Positions 28,792 to 41,852 are shown, counted from the first letter of the stretch. The stretch: 64,000 nt of DNA from Neorhizobium alkalisoli (GCF_002968635.1 NZ_PVBN01000002.1:496001-560000), one strand, 5' to 3'. Notes: generated by a model not told the origin, from the sequence alone. Program-made: numbers and translations.

Positions 28792-30450
28792 GTGAGCGAT
28801 GTAGCAGACGTCATCGTCGTCGGCGCGGGTTTGGCTGGCCTCGTGGCAGCCACTGAACTATCCGATGCCGGCCGCTCCGTCATTGTCGTCGAGCAGGAAC
28901 CCGAGCAGAACCTCGGAGGCCAGGCTTTCTGGTCGCTCGGTGGCCTGTTCCTTGTTGATTCGCCCGAACAGAGACGCATGGGCATCAAGGATTCCTTCGG
29001 CCTCGCCTGGCAGGACTGGCTTGGGACGGCGGGGTTTGACCGGGACGACGATTTCTGGCCTCGCGCCTGGGCGGAAGCCTACGTAGCCTTCGCGGCGGGC
29101 GAGAAGCGTTCCTGGCTTCGGCAGATGGGGCATCGTCTCTTCCCCGTCGTCGGCTGGGCCGAACGCGGCGGCGGACCGGCGACAGGGCATGGCAATTCGG
29201 TGCCCCGTTTCCACATCACATGGGGAACAGGTCCAGGCGTAGTCGAGCCCTTTGAGCGCCGGGCGCGCGAAGCCGAGCAAGCCGGAAAAATCCGCTTCCT
29301 GTGGCGCCATCGCGTGGATCACCTCATCACCGCAGGCCAAGCCGTGGTTGGTGTTGCCGGTGCCATTCTCGAACCCAGTTCAGCCGTGCGCGGCGCTGAA
29401 ACATCAAGAACGCCGGTGGCCGACTTCGAAATTCGCGCGCCCGTGGTGATCGTCGCGTCCGGTGGCGTCGGCGGAAATCAGGACCTCGTGCGGCAGATGT
29501 GGCCTGAGAGGTTGGGCAAACCACCCACATTCATGGTCTCGGGCGTGCCGAAACATGTCGATGGACGGATGATCGGCATCACCGAAGCGGCCGGCGGCCG
29601 GGTAATCAACCGCGACCGGATGTGGCACTACACCGAAGGCCTTCGGAACTGGAATCCGGTCTGGCAGGATCACGGTATCCGCATTCTCCCAGGTCCCTCC
29701 TCGATGTGGTTCGACGCCACCGGCCGGCGCCTGCCTGCACCGTTTTTCCCCGGCTACGATACGCTCGGAACGCTGCGGCATATCTTGGGTACAGGTTACG
29801 ACTACAGCTGGTTCATCCTGAACCAGAGCATCATCCGCAAGGAGTTTGCGCTTTCCGGTTCCGAGCAGAACCCCGATCTGACCGGCCGCGATTGGAAGCT
29901 GACGGCGCGCCGCGCGGTCGGCAGGCGTGCGACCGGGCCTGTGGAGGCCTTCAAGGAACACGGCGAAGACTTCGTGGTCGCTTCGACGCTTGCGGAACTG
30001 ATTGCGGGCATGAACCGACTGACCGGCAACAATCTCCTGAAACTGGAAGACCTGGAGCGCGAAATTCTCGCCCGCGACAGGCAGATCGACAATCCCTTCT
30101 GCAAGGATGCGCAGATCATGGGGATACACAATGCCCGACGCTCTCTCGGCGACAAGCTCGTGCGCACCGCCAAACCACACAGGATTCTCGATCCCGCACA
30201 CGGGCCGCTGATCGCGGTAAAACTCAATATTCTGACGCGCAAGACTTTGGGCGGACTGGAAACCGATCTCTCCGCGCGCGTTTTGGGACAGGACGGCCAG
30301 GTGATTTCCGGCCTCTATGCGGCAGGAGAAGCGGCCGGCTTCGGCGGTGGAGGCCTGCACGGCTATCGTTCGCTCGAAGGCACGTTTCTGGGAGGCTGTC
30401 TGTTCTCCGGCCGAACGGCAGGGCAAGCTGCGGCAGCGGCGGTAGCGTAA
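28792..30450 (+). CDS. FAD-binding dehydrogenase (fumarate reductase/3-ketosteroid dehydrogenase-like flavoprotein)
   Basis: 552 aa. The FAD-binding motif is VIVVGAGLAGLVAATELSDAG near the N-terminus, and the C-terminus has GLYAAGEAAGFGGGGLHGYRSLEG closing the FAD fold, as in the FAD_binding_2 family. The start is a GTG at 28792 with GGAGGAG a few bases before it. The family includes succinate/fumarate and ketosteroid dehydrogenases; this branch (COG3573) has no assigned substrate that I know of. It ends four bases before the convergent creA stop. Confidence 0.85.
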   Translation: MSDVADVIVVGAGLAGLVAATELSDAGRSVIVVEQEPEQNLGGQAFWSLGGLFLVDSPEQRRMGIKDSFGLAWQDWLGTAGFDRDDDFWPRAWAEAYVAFAAGEKRSWLRQMGHRLFPVVGWAERGGGPATGHGNSVPRFHITWGTGPGVVEPFERRAREAEQAGKIRFLWRHRVDHLITAGQAVVGVAGAILEPSSAVRGAETSRTPVADFEIRAPVVIVASGGVGGNQDLVRQMWPERLGKPPTFMVSGVPKHVDGRMIGITEAAGGRVINRDRMWHYTEGLRNWNPVWQDHGIRILPGPSSMWFDATGRRLPAPFFPGYDTLGTLRHILGTGYDYSWFILNQSIIRKEFALSGSEQNPDLTGRDWKLTARRAVGRRATGPVEAFKEHGEDFVVASTLAELIAGMNRLTGNNLLKLEDLEREILARDRQIDNPFCKDAQIMGIHNARRSLGDKLVRTAKPHRILDPAHGPLIAVKLNILTRKTLGGLETDLSARVLGQDGQVISGLYAAGEAAGFGGGGLHGYRSLEGTFLGGCLFSGRTAGQAAAAAVA

Positions 30451-30454
30451 AATC

Positions 30455-30952
30455 TCATGGCTTGGGCTTGCCGTTCTTCCAGACCACCTGCTGGCCGTAG
30501 AGCGGCACGGTCGAGATCGCCATTTTGGCCGATCCTTCGACGACCTGCCGTGAGTGCGCAAGATAGACCAGAGTGTCGTTCGCCTGGTCATAGATGCGCT
30601 TGACGAGAAGATCCTTCCAGATCAGCGAGCGGCCTTCGCGGAACACTTCCTCGCCTCCTCGGGACAGGTCGATTTCGCCGATCTCGATCGGACCTGTCTG
30701 GCGGCAGGCAATGGAACTGTTCGACGGGTCCTCGAACCAGTTACCCTTCTTGAGGCGGTCGATAATGCTGCGGTCGAAATAGGTGACGTGGCACGTCACG
30801 CCTTTGATCTCCGGATCGGCAACTGCCTCGACGATGATGTCATTGCCAATCCAGTCGACCCCCACCTTGCCGATCACTTCGGCGGACGTGGGTGCCGCGA
30901 GGGCGCTGAACGAAAGCGCGGCGGCAGATGCGAGGCAGGCTAGTCGGTTCAT
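30455..30952 (-). CDS. creA: CreA family periplasmic protein
   Basis: 165 aa. A signal peptide ends after PTSA. The mature protein matches CreA: VGVDWIGNDIIVEAVADPEIKG split over the start, then CHVTYFDR, SIACRQTGPI and YLAHSRQVVEGSAK. Two Cys could form a disulfide. The function of CreA is unknown in E. coli despite its place in the creABCD locus; no creBCD genes are near here. It follows the exonuclease gene on the same strand by about 83 bases. Confidence 0.9.
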   Translation of the reverse strand: MNRLACLASAAALSFSALAAPTSAEVIGKVGVDWIGNDIIVEAVADPEIKGVTCHVTYFDRSIIDRLKKGNWFEDPSNSSIACRQTGPIEIGEIDLSRGGEEVFREGRSLIWKDLLVKRIYDQANDTLVYLAHSRQVVEGSAKMAISTVPLYGQQVVWKNGKPKP

Positions 30953-31035
30953 GGGGTGCGGGCTCCGGTAAACGATCCGTGATCTGAGATAAGAAGCCCC
31001 GGAGCAGAAACAAGCCGGTCCCTCGGACTAGGGTC

Positions 31036-31626
31036 CTATTTCAGCCTGCAGGTACAGGGATCATAGCCGCCGGAAAAGAGCCTCCCGACCTTCATTCCGA
31101 TCATCGCGGGTATATCGCGCACATGCGGCACCTGAAGCGACCGGGCAATGGCGATCGCCGCCTGGCCGCAGACCGCGGCATCCTCTGCCGCATTATGATG
31201 GGCAAACCGCAACCCCAGATGTCCGGCCAGCACATTGAGTTTGTGCGAGCCGAGATGCGGCCAGACCTTCTGCGCCATCTTCACGCTGCAAAGGTAGGAA
31301 AGCTCGGGATATCCCAGGCGATAGACATCCAAACACGCGCGCCAGACGCTGAAATCGAAGGCGGCATTGTGAGCGATCATCGTCGCTCCGCGGAAATCCT
31401 CGGCAAATTCCTCCATCACCTCCGGAAATTCCCCGGCGTCTTCCACATGTTCCGGCCGGATTCCGTGGATGGCCACGTTGAATGGAGAAAAGCGCATGCC
31501 CTTCGGGCGGATCAGCCTCTCTTCCACGCGCACGACCTCGTTATCCTCGATCCACGCAAGTCCGACCGAACAGGCGCTGCCGCGCTGTTCGTTGGCTGTT
31601 TCGAAGTCGATGGCAATGGTCTTCAA
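31036..31626 (-). CDS. 3'-5' exonuclease, DnaQ/DEDDh family
   Basis: 196 aa from a TTG at 31626 (MKTIAIDFETAN); another TTG at 31653 would add nine residues, and no ATG is available. GGAAG lies five bases upstream of 31626. DEDDh residues are visible: D and E in IDFETA, D in HNAAFDFSVW, and H with D in HHNAAEDA. This resembles the epsilon-type proofreading nucleases and small RNA/DNA exonucleases. The C-terminal CTCRLK is peculiar. The GNAT gene is divergent. Confidence 0.88.
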   Translation of the reverse strand: MKTIAIDFETANEQRGSACSVGLAWIEDNEVVRVEERLIRPKGMRFSPFNVAIHGIRPEHVEDAGEFPEVMEEFAEDFRGATMIAHNAAFDFSVWRACLDVYRLGYPELSYLCSVKMAQKVWPHLGSHKLNVLAGHLGLRFAHHNAAEDAAVCGQAAIAIARSLQVPHVRDIPAMIGMKVGRLFSGGYDPCTCRLK

Positions 31627-31907
31627 GAGCGCTTCCGGGTGTGGTTCCGCCAACTTCTACCGTCGGCAATCCGATTCGGCAAAGATGCCGGAGAATTCTT
31701 GTCGTCTCTTGACGCATTGGAACGTGTCTGGCTTGATGTGATCCATGATCAGCTTCGCCGCCCACATGCATTTTACCGTGACCATTCACCCCGCAGGGTG
31801 CGTGGCGGTATTGGCGCGTTAGCCGGTCATCCGTCCACCAACCCTGCCGAAGTACGGCGGGGTTTGGCTCTCCCGCTCAGCTTCGGCAAAACACGAAGGA
31901 GAGCGCG

Positions 31908-32444
31908 ATGAAACTCAATGAAGACGCCCGTAAGCCACCGCGATCGGAGCGGCTGGAAGGTCTTGTAGTCCGTGCAGTGCGCGATACCGACGCCGAAGCC
32001 CTGAACGCACTCATCAATATGCCCGGCTATCGCCATGGCACGTTGCGTGTCCCCTACCAACGCCTGGAGGAAACCCGCAAACGGTTGGAAAACCCAACAC
32101 CCGGAACGATGAATCTGGTCGCACTTTACGAGGACCGGATCGTCGGAACCGGCGGCATTAATCGCTTCTCCGACAGGAGGCAGCATGCGGCAAGTCTCGG
32201 CATGGGGGTCCACGACGATTATGTCGGCCAAGGCATTGGCAGTGTTCTTATGAGTGAGATGGTGAAGGCGGCGGACGACTGGCTGGACATCCGCCGGCTG
32301 GAACTGACGGTCTTTATCGACAATGAACCGGCGATCGCCCTTTACAGAAAATTCGGGTTTGAAACGGAAGGTATTTTGCGCGACTTCGCCTTCCGTGAAG
32401 GCCGCTATGTGGACGCCCACTCCATGGCTCGCTTGAGGGTTTGA
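31908..32444 (+). CDS. GNAT-family N-acetyltransferase
   Basis: 178 aa. The acetyl-CoA site is in MGVHDDYVGQGIGSVLM, followed by the typical ELTVFIDNEPAIALYRKFGF and EGILRDFAFREGRYVDAHSMARL. This resembles RimJ/RimL-like and phosphinothricin-type acetyltransferases; substrate unknown. GAAGGAGAG before the ATG is a good ribosome site. It ends four bases before the convergent ligA stop. Confidence 0.9.
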   Translation: MKLNEDARKPPRSERLEGLVVRAVRDTDAEALNALINMPGYRHGTLRVPYQRLEETRKRLENPTPGTMNLVALYEDRIVGTGGINRFSDRRQHAASLGMGVHDDYVGQGIGSVLMSEMVKAADDWLDIRRLELTVFIDNEPAIALYRKFGFETEGILRDFAFREGRYVDAHSMARLRV

Positions 32445-32447
32445 AGA

Positions 32448-34676
<2,229 letters not shown>

Positions 34677-36350
34677 TCAGCCGTTCCCGGCCAGCAGGCG
34701 CTTCGCCGCTGCGCGCGCCTCGTCGGTCACCGAAGCGCCAGCGAGCATACGCGCGATTTCTTCGGTCCGATGTTCGGGCTCCATGGTGGCAACGCGGGTG
34801 GCGATCTTTTCGGAACCTTCGCCCGCCGGCCCCTTGGAGATAAGAAGATGCGTCGCGGCACGAGCGGCAACCTGCGGCGCGTGGGTGACGGAGAGCACCT
34901 GCACCTTGTCGGAGAGCCGCTTGAGGCGTTGACCGATCGCATCCGCGACCGCGCCGCCGACGCCCGTGTCGATTTCGTCGAAAACCAGCGTCGGGGCAGA
35001 ACCCCGGTCCGCCAGCGCCACTTTCAGGGCCAGAAGAAAGCGGGAAAGCTCGCCACCAGAGGCAACCTTCATGATCGGCCCGGGTCGCGTGCCGGGGTTC
35101 GTCTGGACGTGGAATTCCACCGTATCGATGCCCTCGGCGGTCGCCGCATCGGGATCGCTCGTCACGTCGACCATGAAGCGGGCTCGTTCGAGCTTTAGCG
35201 CGGGCAGTTCGGCCATGACCGCTTCTGCCAGGGCCTCGGCACCGTGCCGGCGCTTTTCTGAGAGACCGGCAGCCGCCCGGTCATATTCGTTCTTTGCCGC
35301 CGCCGCGAGCTTCTCCAGTTCAGCGAGCTTCTCTTCGCCCGCATCGAGGTCGGCAAGATCGGCCACCATCTTTTCGGCCAGTGCCGGCAGGTCAACCACC
35401 GCGACCGAATACTTGCGGCCAGCGGCGCGAAGCGCAAAAAGCCGCTCTTCGACGCGCTCCAGCTCCCGTGGATCGAACTCCGTCTTGCGCAGAGCAGCCT
35501 CCACTTCCATCTGCGCATTCGAAAGATGGTTCAACGCCTGGTCGAGGAGTTCGACGGTTTCTTCGAGAAGGCCCGGCGCCTCATGGCTCTTGCGCTCCAG
35601 GCGACGGACCAGTGAAGCGATTGGCGGCACCGGCGATGCATTGCCGTTCAGGAACTCCGAGGCTTCCGAAATGTCGCCGGCAATGCGCTCGGCCTTCTGC
35701 ATCCGGGAGCGCTGTTCGGCGAGCTCATCCTCTTCGCCGTCGCGCGGCGCCAGTGCCTCGAGTTCCTCGACGGACGCCCGGATATAGTCGGCCTCCCTCG
35801 CGGCAGCCTCCACCTTGGCACGATGGGTCCTGAATGCCCGCTCCGCGTCCCGCCAGGAGCGATAGAGGCCGGAAATGTGCTGCACCTCGTCCGTCAGCCC
35901 GACAAAGGCATCGAGCAGTGTGCGGTGAATATCCGTATCGATCAGCGCACGATCGTCATGCTGGCCGTGGATCTCGACGAGCAACTGACCAGCCTGGCGC
36001 ATGAGCTGCACGCTCACCGGTTGGTCGTTGATCGAGGCGCGCGTGCGGCCGTCGGCCGATTGGACGCGCCGGAAGATCAGGTCGCCATCGTCATCGATGC
36101 CATTTTCGCGCAGGAGCTGGCGGGCGTCGTGGTTGCCGGCCACATCGAAGACCGCGGTAACCTGACCCTTCTCTTCGCCATGCCGAACCAGGCCGCCATC
36201 GCCGCGACCCCCGAGCGCAAGCGAAAGACTGTCAAGGAGGATAGACTTGCCCGCACCCGTTTCGCCGGTCAACACAGAGAGGCCGGTCTCGAAGGCAAGA
36301 TCCAGCCGCTCGATCAGAACGATATCCCGAATCGATAACTGGCTCAGCAT
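34677..36350 (-). CDS. recN: DNA repair protein RecN
   Basis: 557 aa SMC-like ATPase. Walker A GETGAGKS (29-36), a long central coiled coil, then the C-terminal ATPase half with SGGELSRFLLALK and the Walker B LVFDEIDTGVGG. It acts in double-strand-break repair. It begins 24 bases after the bamD stop; bamD-recN-ligA is a common order in this group. No LexA-type box was identified. Confidence 0.97.
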   Translation of the reverse strand: MLSQLSIRDIVLIERLDLAFETGLSVLTGETGAGKSILLDSLSLALGGRGDGGLVRHGEEKGQVTAVFDVAGNHDARQLLRENGIDDDGDLIFRRVQSADGRTRASINDQPVSVQLMRQAGQLLVEIHGQHDDRALIDTDIHRTLLDAFVGLTDEVQHISGLYRSWRDAERAFRTHRAKVEAAAREADYIRASVEELEALAPRDGEEDELAEQRSRMQKAERIAGDISEASEFLNGNASPVPPIASLVRRLERKSHEAPGLLEETVELLDQALNHLSNAQMEVEAALRKTEFDPRELERVEERLFALRAAGRKYSVAVVDLPALAEKMVADLADLDAGEEKLAELEKLAAAAKNEYDRAAAGLSEKRRHGAEALAEAVMAELPALKLERARFMVDVTSDPDAATAEGIDTVEFHVQTNPGTRPGPIMKVASGGELSRFLLALKVALADRGSAPTLVFDEIDTGVGGAVADAIGQRLKRLSDKVQVLSVTHAPQVAARAATHLLISKGPAGEGSEKIATRVATMEPEHRTEEIARMLAGASVTDEARAAAKRLLAGNG

Positions 36351-36374
36351 GTTTCCTCGATACCGCGCCTTATC

Positions 36375-37241
36375 TTAAGCGCCGATGAGCTTGGCTCCGG
36401 CACGTGAAATCCACGAGCCCCGGTTCTCGCGAGGCTCTACACCACCGCTCTGCAGCAGCTTGTAGGAATCCGCGTACCACTGGCTATCCGGATAATTGCG
36501 TCCGAGAACAGCCGCCGCAGTCTGGGCTTCTTCCACGATGCCCATCGCATAGTAGGCTTCGGCGAGTCGCGCCAGTGCCTCTTCCACCTGATTGGTGTTC
36601 GAATACTGTTCCACGACATTCCGGAAGCGCCGCACCGCCGCAAGATATTCCTTGCGTTCCAGGTAGTAACGGCCGATCTGCATTTCCTTGCCGGCCAGCT
36701 GGTCGCGCGCAAACCGGATCTTGGCCTGGGCGTCCTCGACATATTCCGAGTTCGGATAGTCCTTCACGACCTTGTTCATCGCTTCGATCGTGCGGTTGGC
36801 GGCGCGCTGATCCTGCGTTACGTCAGCGACCTGCTTCGAATAGGAAAGGCCGATGAGGTACTGCACATATGCCGAATCCTCCGACTGCGGATACTGATTC
36901 ATATAGCGGTTGCCTGCCGCGATCGCCTCGTCGTTGCGGCCGAGACGATATTTCGTGAAGGTGCTCATGACCAGCGCCTTGCGGCCCCATTCCGTGAACG
37001 GGTTCTGCTTGTCGATGGCGTCGAATTTCCGCGAAGCTTCCGACAGATTGCCCGCCTTCATGTTGGCGAGCCCCTGATTATAGAGGGTCTCCGGCGGGTC
37101 GGTCTCCATGCCGAGCTTGGTAATGTCGATATCTCGGTCCGATTGGCAGGCGGTGATGCCAAACCCGGCGCCGATAAGCACCAGCGAGACAAGCGCTGAT
37201 CTTGCCATCTTACGCATTCCAACAGACCTTACATGATTCAT
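36375..37241 (-). CDS. bamD: Outer membrane assembly lipoprotein BamD
   Basis: 288 aa from the ATG at 37241 (AGGA eight bases upstream); an in-frame ATG at 37217 is also possible. The lipobox ends at C32 (GITAC). TPR-like repeats follow: [57 protein letters not shown]. As part of the Bam complex it helps fold beta-barrels into the outer membrane. The upstream lpxC has its own terminator, so bamD probably has its own promoter in 37242-37382. Confidence 0.95.
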   Translation of the reverse strand: MNHVRSVGMRKMARSALVSLVLIGAGFGITACQSDRDIDITKLGMETDPPETLYNQGLANMKAGNLSEASRKFDAIDKQNPFTEWGRKALVMSTFTKYRLGRNDEAIAAGNRYMNQYPQSEDSAYVQYLIGLSYSKQVADVTQDQRAANRTIEAMNKVVKDYPNSEYVEDAQAKIRFARDQLAGKEMQIGRYYLERKEYLAAVRRFRNVVEQYSNTNQVEEALARLAEAYYAMGIVEEAQTAAAVLGRNYPDSQWYADSYKLLQSGGVEPRENRGSWISRAGAKLIGA

Positions 37242-37382
37242 TCGACAGTTCCTGATCGTCCCGCGCACAAACGCCCTGCCCCGAGCAAGCCGTTCTAGCC
37301 ATAAAAGCAAAGGGAGAGCAACGCAATGCTGCGGCATTAATGCATTTTTGTGGCATCGATGCCAGCATCGGCATCCTCCCAA

Positions 37383-37411
37383 AAGAAAAGGCCGCTTCCG
37401 AAGAAGCGGCC
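37383..37411 (-). terminator. Intrinsic terminator after lpxC
   Basis: Minus strand: a perfect 9-bp stem (37411-37403 with 37398-37390), a 4-base loop and TTTTCTTTT tail. Confidence 0.88.
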
Positions 37412-37434
37412 AAGTCGACTGGATCAGATTTATC

Positions 37435-38391
37435 TCAGGCGGACCAGGGTGCCATTTCCGGCATGCTGACCGGTACGAACTCACCTGCCCGCAGACGCGC
37501 CGTGCGCGAGGACGGAGCCTCGACCACTTCGTAAGCCGTCGGATCGCTCATCAGCGCCTTCAGCGCATTGGCATTCATCTTGTGACCGCCGCGATAGGAA
37601 CGGTAGCAGCCGATAAACTGGGCACCGGCCAATGCCAGATCCCCAACGGCGTCCAGCGTCTTGTGACGGACGAACTCGTCCTCGTAGCGGAGGCCTTCGA
37701 CATTGACGATCGTGTCGTCGTCGGAGATCACGACAGAATTTTCGAGCGAGGAACCAAGCGCATAACCGGCCGCCCAGAGCCGTTCCACATCACGCATGAA
37801 GCCGAAGGTACGTGCGCGCGAAAGCTCCTGCTTGAAGGTAGCAGCCGTCAGGTCGCCCTTCCAGGTCTGGCGACCGATGAGTGGCGAGGAAAAATCAATC
37901 TCGACTTCGAAGCGCGTGCCGTCGTAGGGGCGAAACTCAGCCCAGGAAGCACCGGAATCGATACGCACCGGCTTCAAGACGCGGATGTAGCGCCGCTTGA
38001 CGCCCTGATTGACGAGGCCGACCTGCTCGATCGCTTCAATGAACGGCAAGGAGCTACCGTCCATGATCGGCATCTCGCCACCGTCCACTTCGACAACGAC
38101 GTTGTCGATACCAAGCGCGTAGAGCGCTGCCATCACATGCTCGATCGTGGCAACCCACTTTGCCGGCGAACTGCCGAGAACGGTGCAGAGATCGGTCGGA
38201 CCTACATGAGAGGAAACGGCACGATATTCGACAGAGTTGCCATCATCGAAAATACGGCTGAAGACTACGCCTGTACCCGCTTCCGCAGGCTGGAACGTAA
38301 TACCGACGGGGGCTCCAGAATGAACGCCGGTACCCTTGAGGCTCACCGGGGCGGCGATGGTGGTCTGGAAACCGAGCAATCCGATGGTCAT
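37435..38391 (-). CDS. lpxC: UDP-3-O-acyl-N-acetylglucosamine deacetylase
   Basis: 318 aa from the ATG at 38391; a longer frame to 38427 is less likely. Zinc and catalytic residues: GVHSG near 22, H85 in [23 protein letters not shown], and the late H in [10 protein letters not shown]. It catalyses the committed step of lipid A synthesis. It sits after ftsZ, as in the classical division cluster, but separated by 254 bases with a terminator-like hairpin. Confidence 0.97.
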   Translation of the reverse strand: MTIGLLGFQTTIAAPVSLKGTGVHSGAPVGITFQPAEAGTGVVFSRIFDDGNSVEYRAVSSHVGPTDLCTVLGSSPAKWVATIEHVMAALYALGIDNVVVEVDGGEMPIMDGSSLPFIEAIEQVGLVNQGVKRRYIRVLKPVRIDSGASWAEFRPYDGTRFEVEIDFSSPLIGRQTWKGDLTAATFKQELSRARTFGFMRDVERLWAAGYALGSSLENSVVISDDDTIVNVEGLRYEDEFVRHKTLDAVGDLALAGAQFIGCYRSYRGGHKMNANALKALMSDPTAYEVVEAPSSRTARLRAGEFVPVSMPEMAPWSA

Positions 38392-38594
38392 TCCTGCTGC
38401 CTTCTCTTCGCCGGATCCGCAAAGCAACGGAATCCGAAATTCTTAGCGCCTTTTAAGCCGATCGCCTGAATCGGCGGGTCTTTTCGGCGTCTCTTCAGCA
38501 TCCTTCATACGCAGCCATCCGGAACATTCCAAATCACTGTTCGTTTCGGATTGTTACGTTGCTAACTCTAAGTCCTGATTGAGAAAACGGGGAA

Positions 38595-38617
38595 AGCCCG
38601 GATCTGTGATCCGGGCT
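38595..38617 (-). terminator. Likely terminator after ftsZ
   Basis: A perfect 10-bp inverted repeat (38595-38604 with 38608-38617). On the minus strand it is followed by TTTCCCCGTTTT, an interrupted T-run. Confidence 0.7.
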
Positions 38618-38645
38618 CTCTTCACGTTTGATGACTGCCGTTAAA

Positions 38646-40433
38646 TCAGTTCGACTGGCGGCGGAGGAAGGCCGGGATTTCCAGCTGATCTTCCTCATGA
38701 TGAGCCTGCGGAACGGCGCGGCCGTGATCGTCGAGATTGCCGCGACGCGGAGCGTAGAGGCTTGCCTCTGGCGAAAGCGGACGACGCTGCTGGGAAGCTT
38801 GAGCAGGTGCCGGCGCGGTCATGTCGGCATTGACCGGCTCTTCTTCCTCGCGGCGGCCAAGCGAATTGGTGATCCGCTTCAAAAGGCCCATCGGACCCCG
38901 CTCCTCCTGTACGTGCTGTACCGGCTGAGAGCGACGATCCATCTCAGCCTTCACCACCGGCGGAAAATCTTCCACCTTCGGCATGCGCACAGGCTCCAGG
39001 ACCGGCGACATCGACGGAGCAACCGGCTCGTGATGCTGCGGCTGCGCCATGCGCGGTGCAGGCTGGCTCATCTGAGGAGCCTGCGGCTGGATGTGAGCCT
39101 GGGTTGGGGCAGGCTGCGGGACCGGCGCAGGACGGCTGACGACTGGAGCCGGAGCTTCGACCGGAGCGGCACCGAAGATGCGGCTCTGCGGGCGGAATTC
39201 CTCCTGCGGCGGCTGCATCACCGGCTGAGGTGCCGGGGCGACGCGCTGGGGTTCGGCGATTGCGAGTTCGCGCTCCATTTCGGCTTCGGCCATGCGGATG
39301 GTCTCGGCGATCGGATCGAAAGCCGGCTTCGGGGCCGGAGCCGCCTGCATGACCGGAGCGGGAGCCGGCTGAGCAAAGGTCGAAGCTGCCGGAACCGCAG
39401 CCGACGGCCGCACGATCGGCTTGGCAGCAGCGCGCATTTCCGCGGCGCGGATATCGATCGAAGCTGCGCCGCGATCGATGCCGGTCGCAACGACCGACAC
39501 GCGGATGAGGCCTTCCAGCGCTTCGTCGAACGTCGCACCAAGAATGATATTGGCGTCCGGATCGACTTCCTCGCGGATACGGGTAGCGGCTTCGTCCACT
39601 TCGAAGAGCGTCAGGTCGCGGCCACCGGTGATCGAGATCAAGAGGCCCTGGGCGCCCTTCATCGAGGTCTCGTCGAGGAGCGGGTTGGCGATTGCCGCTT
39701 CCGCAGCCTGCATGGCACGGCCAGGACCCGAAGCTTCGCCGGTGCCCATCATCGCGCGGCCCATTTCGCGCATCACCGAGCGGACGTCGGCGAAGTCGAG
39801 ATTGATGAGGCCTTCCTTGACCATGAGGTCCGTGATGCAGGCGACACCCGAATAGAGAACCTGGTCGGCCATGGCGAAGGCGTCCGCGAAGGTCGTCTTG
39901 TCGTTGGCGATGCGGAAGAGGTTCTGGTTCGGAATGACGATCAACGTGTCGACCGACTTCTGAAGTTCCTGGATGCCCGATTCGGCAAGCCGCATGCGGC
40001 GCTGGCCTTCGAAGTGGAACGGCTTGGTGACCACGCCGACCGTCAGGATGCCCTTGGAACGGGCAGCCTGCGCGACGACCGGAGCTGCTCCCGTGCCGGT
40101 GCCACCGCCCATGCCGGCGGTCACGAAGCACATGTGAGTACCGTTCAGATGATCGACGATCTCGTCGAGGCATTCTTCGGCGGCGGCGCGGCCGACTTCC
40201 GGCTGAGAGCCTGCACCGAGACCTTCGGTAACCCGGGCACCCATCTGGATGATCCGTTCGGCTTTCGTCATGGTCAGCGCCTGGGCGTCGGTATTGGCGA
40301 CGACGAAGTCGACGCCCTCCAGCCCAGCCGTGATCATGTTGTTGACGGCGTTGCCGCCGCCGCCACCCACGCCGAACACGGTAATCCGAGGCTTCAGCTC
40401 GGTGATGTCAGGCTTTTGCAGCTTGATGGTCAT
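38646..40433 (-). CDS. ftsZ: Cell division protein FtsZ (long-linker form)
   Basis: 595 aa from the ATG at 40433. The tubulin signature [10 protein letters not shown] is at 110-119, and the GTPase core runs to about residue 320. A very long Pro/Gln/Ala-rich disordered linker of about 250 residues follows (compared with about 50 in E. coli), ending in the conserved tail LEIPAFLRR that binds FtsA and other partners. This is the rhizobial FtsZ1 type. It follows ftsA by 87 bases, where a separate ftsZ promoter may lie. Confidence 0.97.
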   Translation of the reverse strand: MTIKLQKPDITELKPRITVFGVGGGGGNAVNNMITAGLEGVDFVVANTDAQALTMTKAERIIQMGARVTEGLGAGSQPEVGRAAAEECLDEIVDHLNGTHMCFVTAGMGGGTGTGAAPVVAQAARSKGILTVGVVTKPFHFEGQRRMRLAESGIQELQKSVDTLIVIPNQNLFRIANDKTTFADAFAMADQVLYSGVACITDLMVKEGLINLDFADVRSVMREMGRAMMGTGEASGPGRAMQAAEAAIANPLLDETSMKGAQGLLISITGGRDLTLFEVDEAATRIREEVDPDANIILGATFDEALEGLIRVSVVATGIDRGAASIDIRAAEMRAAAKPIVRPSAAVPAASTFAQPAPAPVMQAAPAPKPAFDPIAETIRMAEAEMERELAIAEPQRVAPAPQPVMQPPQEEFRPQSRIFGAAPVEAPAPVVSRPAPVPQPAPTQAHIQPQAPQMSQPAPRMAQPQHHEPVAPSMSPVLEPVRMPKVEDFPPVVKAEMDRRSQPVQHVQEERGPMGLLKRITNSLGRREEEEPVNADMTAPAPAQASQQRRPLSPEASLYAPRRGNLDDHGRAVPQAHHEEDQLEIPAFLRRQSN

Positions 40434-40520
40434 TGCACCAGTTCCTTCTCTCTCAGGCCGCATCGCCGCCGGCCAATTCATTCCAACTCTTCTCTGATCC
40501 AGCCGGCAAAAGCCGCTGCA

Positions 40521-41852
40521 TCAAAAACTTTCTTTCAGCCATTGGCCGACGCGGGCCAGCCGGCCGTTTCCGCTGCCAAGCGAGGCGATCAGCCTGCTTT
40601 GCGAAGCGTGTGTTTCCATGTCCGCGACCTGCGGATAGATCATCAATCCGACCGCAGTCGAAAATGCCGGTCCCTTGGCTGCCGCAGGCAGACCTGAGAC
40701 TCCCATCGGGCGACCGATACGGACGTTACGCGCCAGGATGCGGCGGGCCGTTTCCGAAAGGCCCGTCAGCTGGCTCGCTCCGCCTGTAAGCACGACGCGC
40801 TTACCGACGATCGGGCTGAACCCGGACTTCTGTATGCGGTCGCGGATGAGTTCCAACGTCTCCTCGATCCGGGCCCGAACGATGCGGGTGACGAGGGAAC
40901 GCGGCACCTGGGTCGGCTGATCACGATCGTCCTCGCCAATCGGCGGAACGGAGATCACGTCGCGTTCGTCGCCGCCGTTCGCCAGCGCCGAGCCATGAAC
41001 CACCTTCATGCGCTCCGCATCCTCGATCCGGGTCGAAAGGCCGCGTGCGAGGTCGGTGGTGACGTGATGACCACCGAGGCTGATCGCGTCCGTATGCACG
41101 AGCTTGCCTTCAGCAAAGACCGAAATCGTCGTGGTGCCGCCGCCCATGTCGATAGCCGCGCAGCCGAGTTCCACTTCGTCATCGACGAGGGCAGCAAGGC
41201 CGCTGGCGTAGGGAGTGGCGACAATGCCCTCCACGGAAAGATGCGCGCGGTTGATGCACAGTTCGAGGTTCTTGAGGGTTGCGCGCTCTGCAGCAACCAC
41301 GTGCATGTCGACACCCAGTTCATCGCCGAACATCGCGAGGGGATCGCGAATGCCGCGCTCGCCGTCCAGCGAGAAGCCCGTCGGCAAGGAGTGGAGAATA
41401 GCGCGGTCCTGACGCAGGGATTGCTGGCTGGCCGCAAACAGAACCTTCTTGAGGTCCGCAGCCTCTACTTCCTGGCCGCCCAGATCGATTGTGGCGGTAT
41501 AGACGTCGCTGGCCAACCGCCCGGAGGAGACGTTGACGATAAGGCTGTCCACGGTGAGACCGGCCATGCGCTCGGCAGCGTCGACCGCAAGCCGGACGAC
41601 GCTTTCCGCCGCATCGAGATCAGCGATCACCCCGGACTTCACTCCGCGCGAACGCTGATGGCCGATGCCGATGATCTCGATATTGTGCGTGCGGCCAGGC
41701 AATACCTGGCTTTCCTGACGCGGGGTCAGCCGGGCGATCATGCAGACCACCTTAGTGGAACCGATATCCAGGACTGAAACGACATGCGAACGCTTGGAAG
41801 ACAGTGGCTTCATGCGCGGCAACCCAAAGTGCGAGGAACCAAAAACGCTCAC
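40521..41852 (-). CDS. ftsA: Cell division protein FtsA
   Basis: 443 aa actin-like protein that anchors FtsZ to the membrane. Visible parts are the phosphate-1 loop LDIGSTKVV, AAIDMGGGTTTISVF, VLTGGASQLTGL, and a C-terminal amphipathic end GRLARVGQWLKESF for membrane binding. The start is a GTG at 41852 overlapping the ftsQ stop (GTGA). An ATG fourteen codons later is also possible. Confidence 0.96.
   Translation of the reverse strand: MSVFGSSHFGLPRMKPLSSKRSHVVSVLDIGSTKVVCMIARLTPRQESQVLPGRTHNIEIIGIGHQRSRGVKSGVIADLDAAESVVRLAVDAAERMAGLTVDSLIVNVSSGRLASDVYTATIDLGGQEVEAADLKKVLFAASQQSLRQDRAILHSLPTGFSLDGERGIRDPLAMFGDELGVDMHVVAAERATLKNLELCINRAHLSVEGIVATPYASGLAALVDDEVELGCAAIDMGGGTTTISVFAEGKLVHTDAISLGGHHVTTDLARGLSTRIEDAERMKVVHGSALANGGDERDVISVPPIGEDDRDQPTQVPRSLVTRIVRARIEETLELIRDRIQKSGFSPIVGKRVVLTGGASQLTGLSETARRILARNVRIGRPMGVSGLPAAAKGPAFSTAVGLMIYPQVADMETHASQSRLIASLGSGNGRLARVGQWLKESF

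Noticed and set aside
38628..40697. 689-codon open frame antisense to ftsZ
   Set aside because: Arg/His-rich shadow of the ftsZ linker and core.
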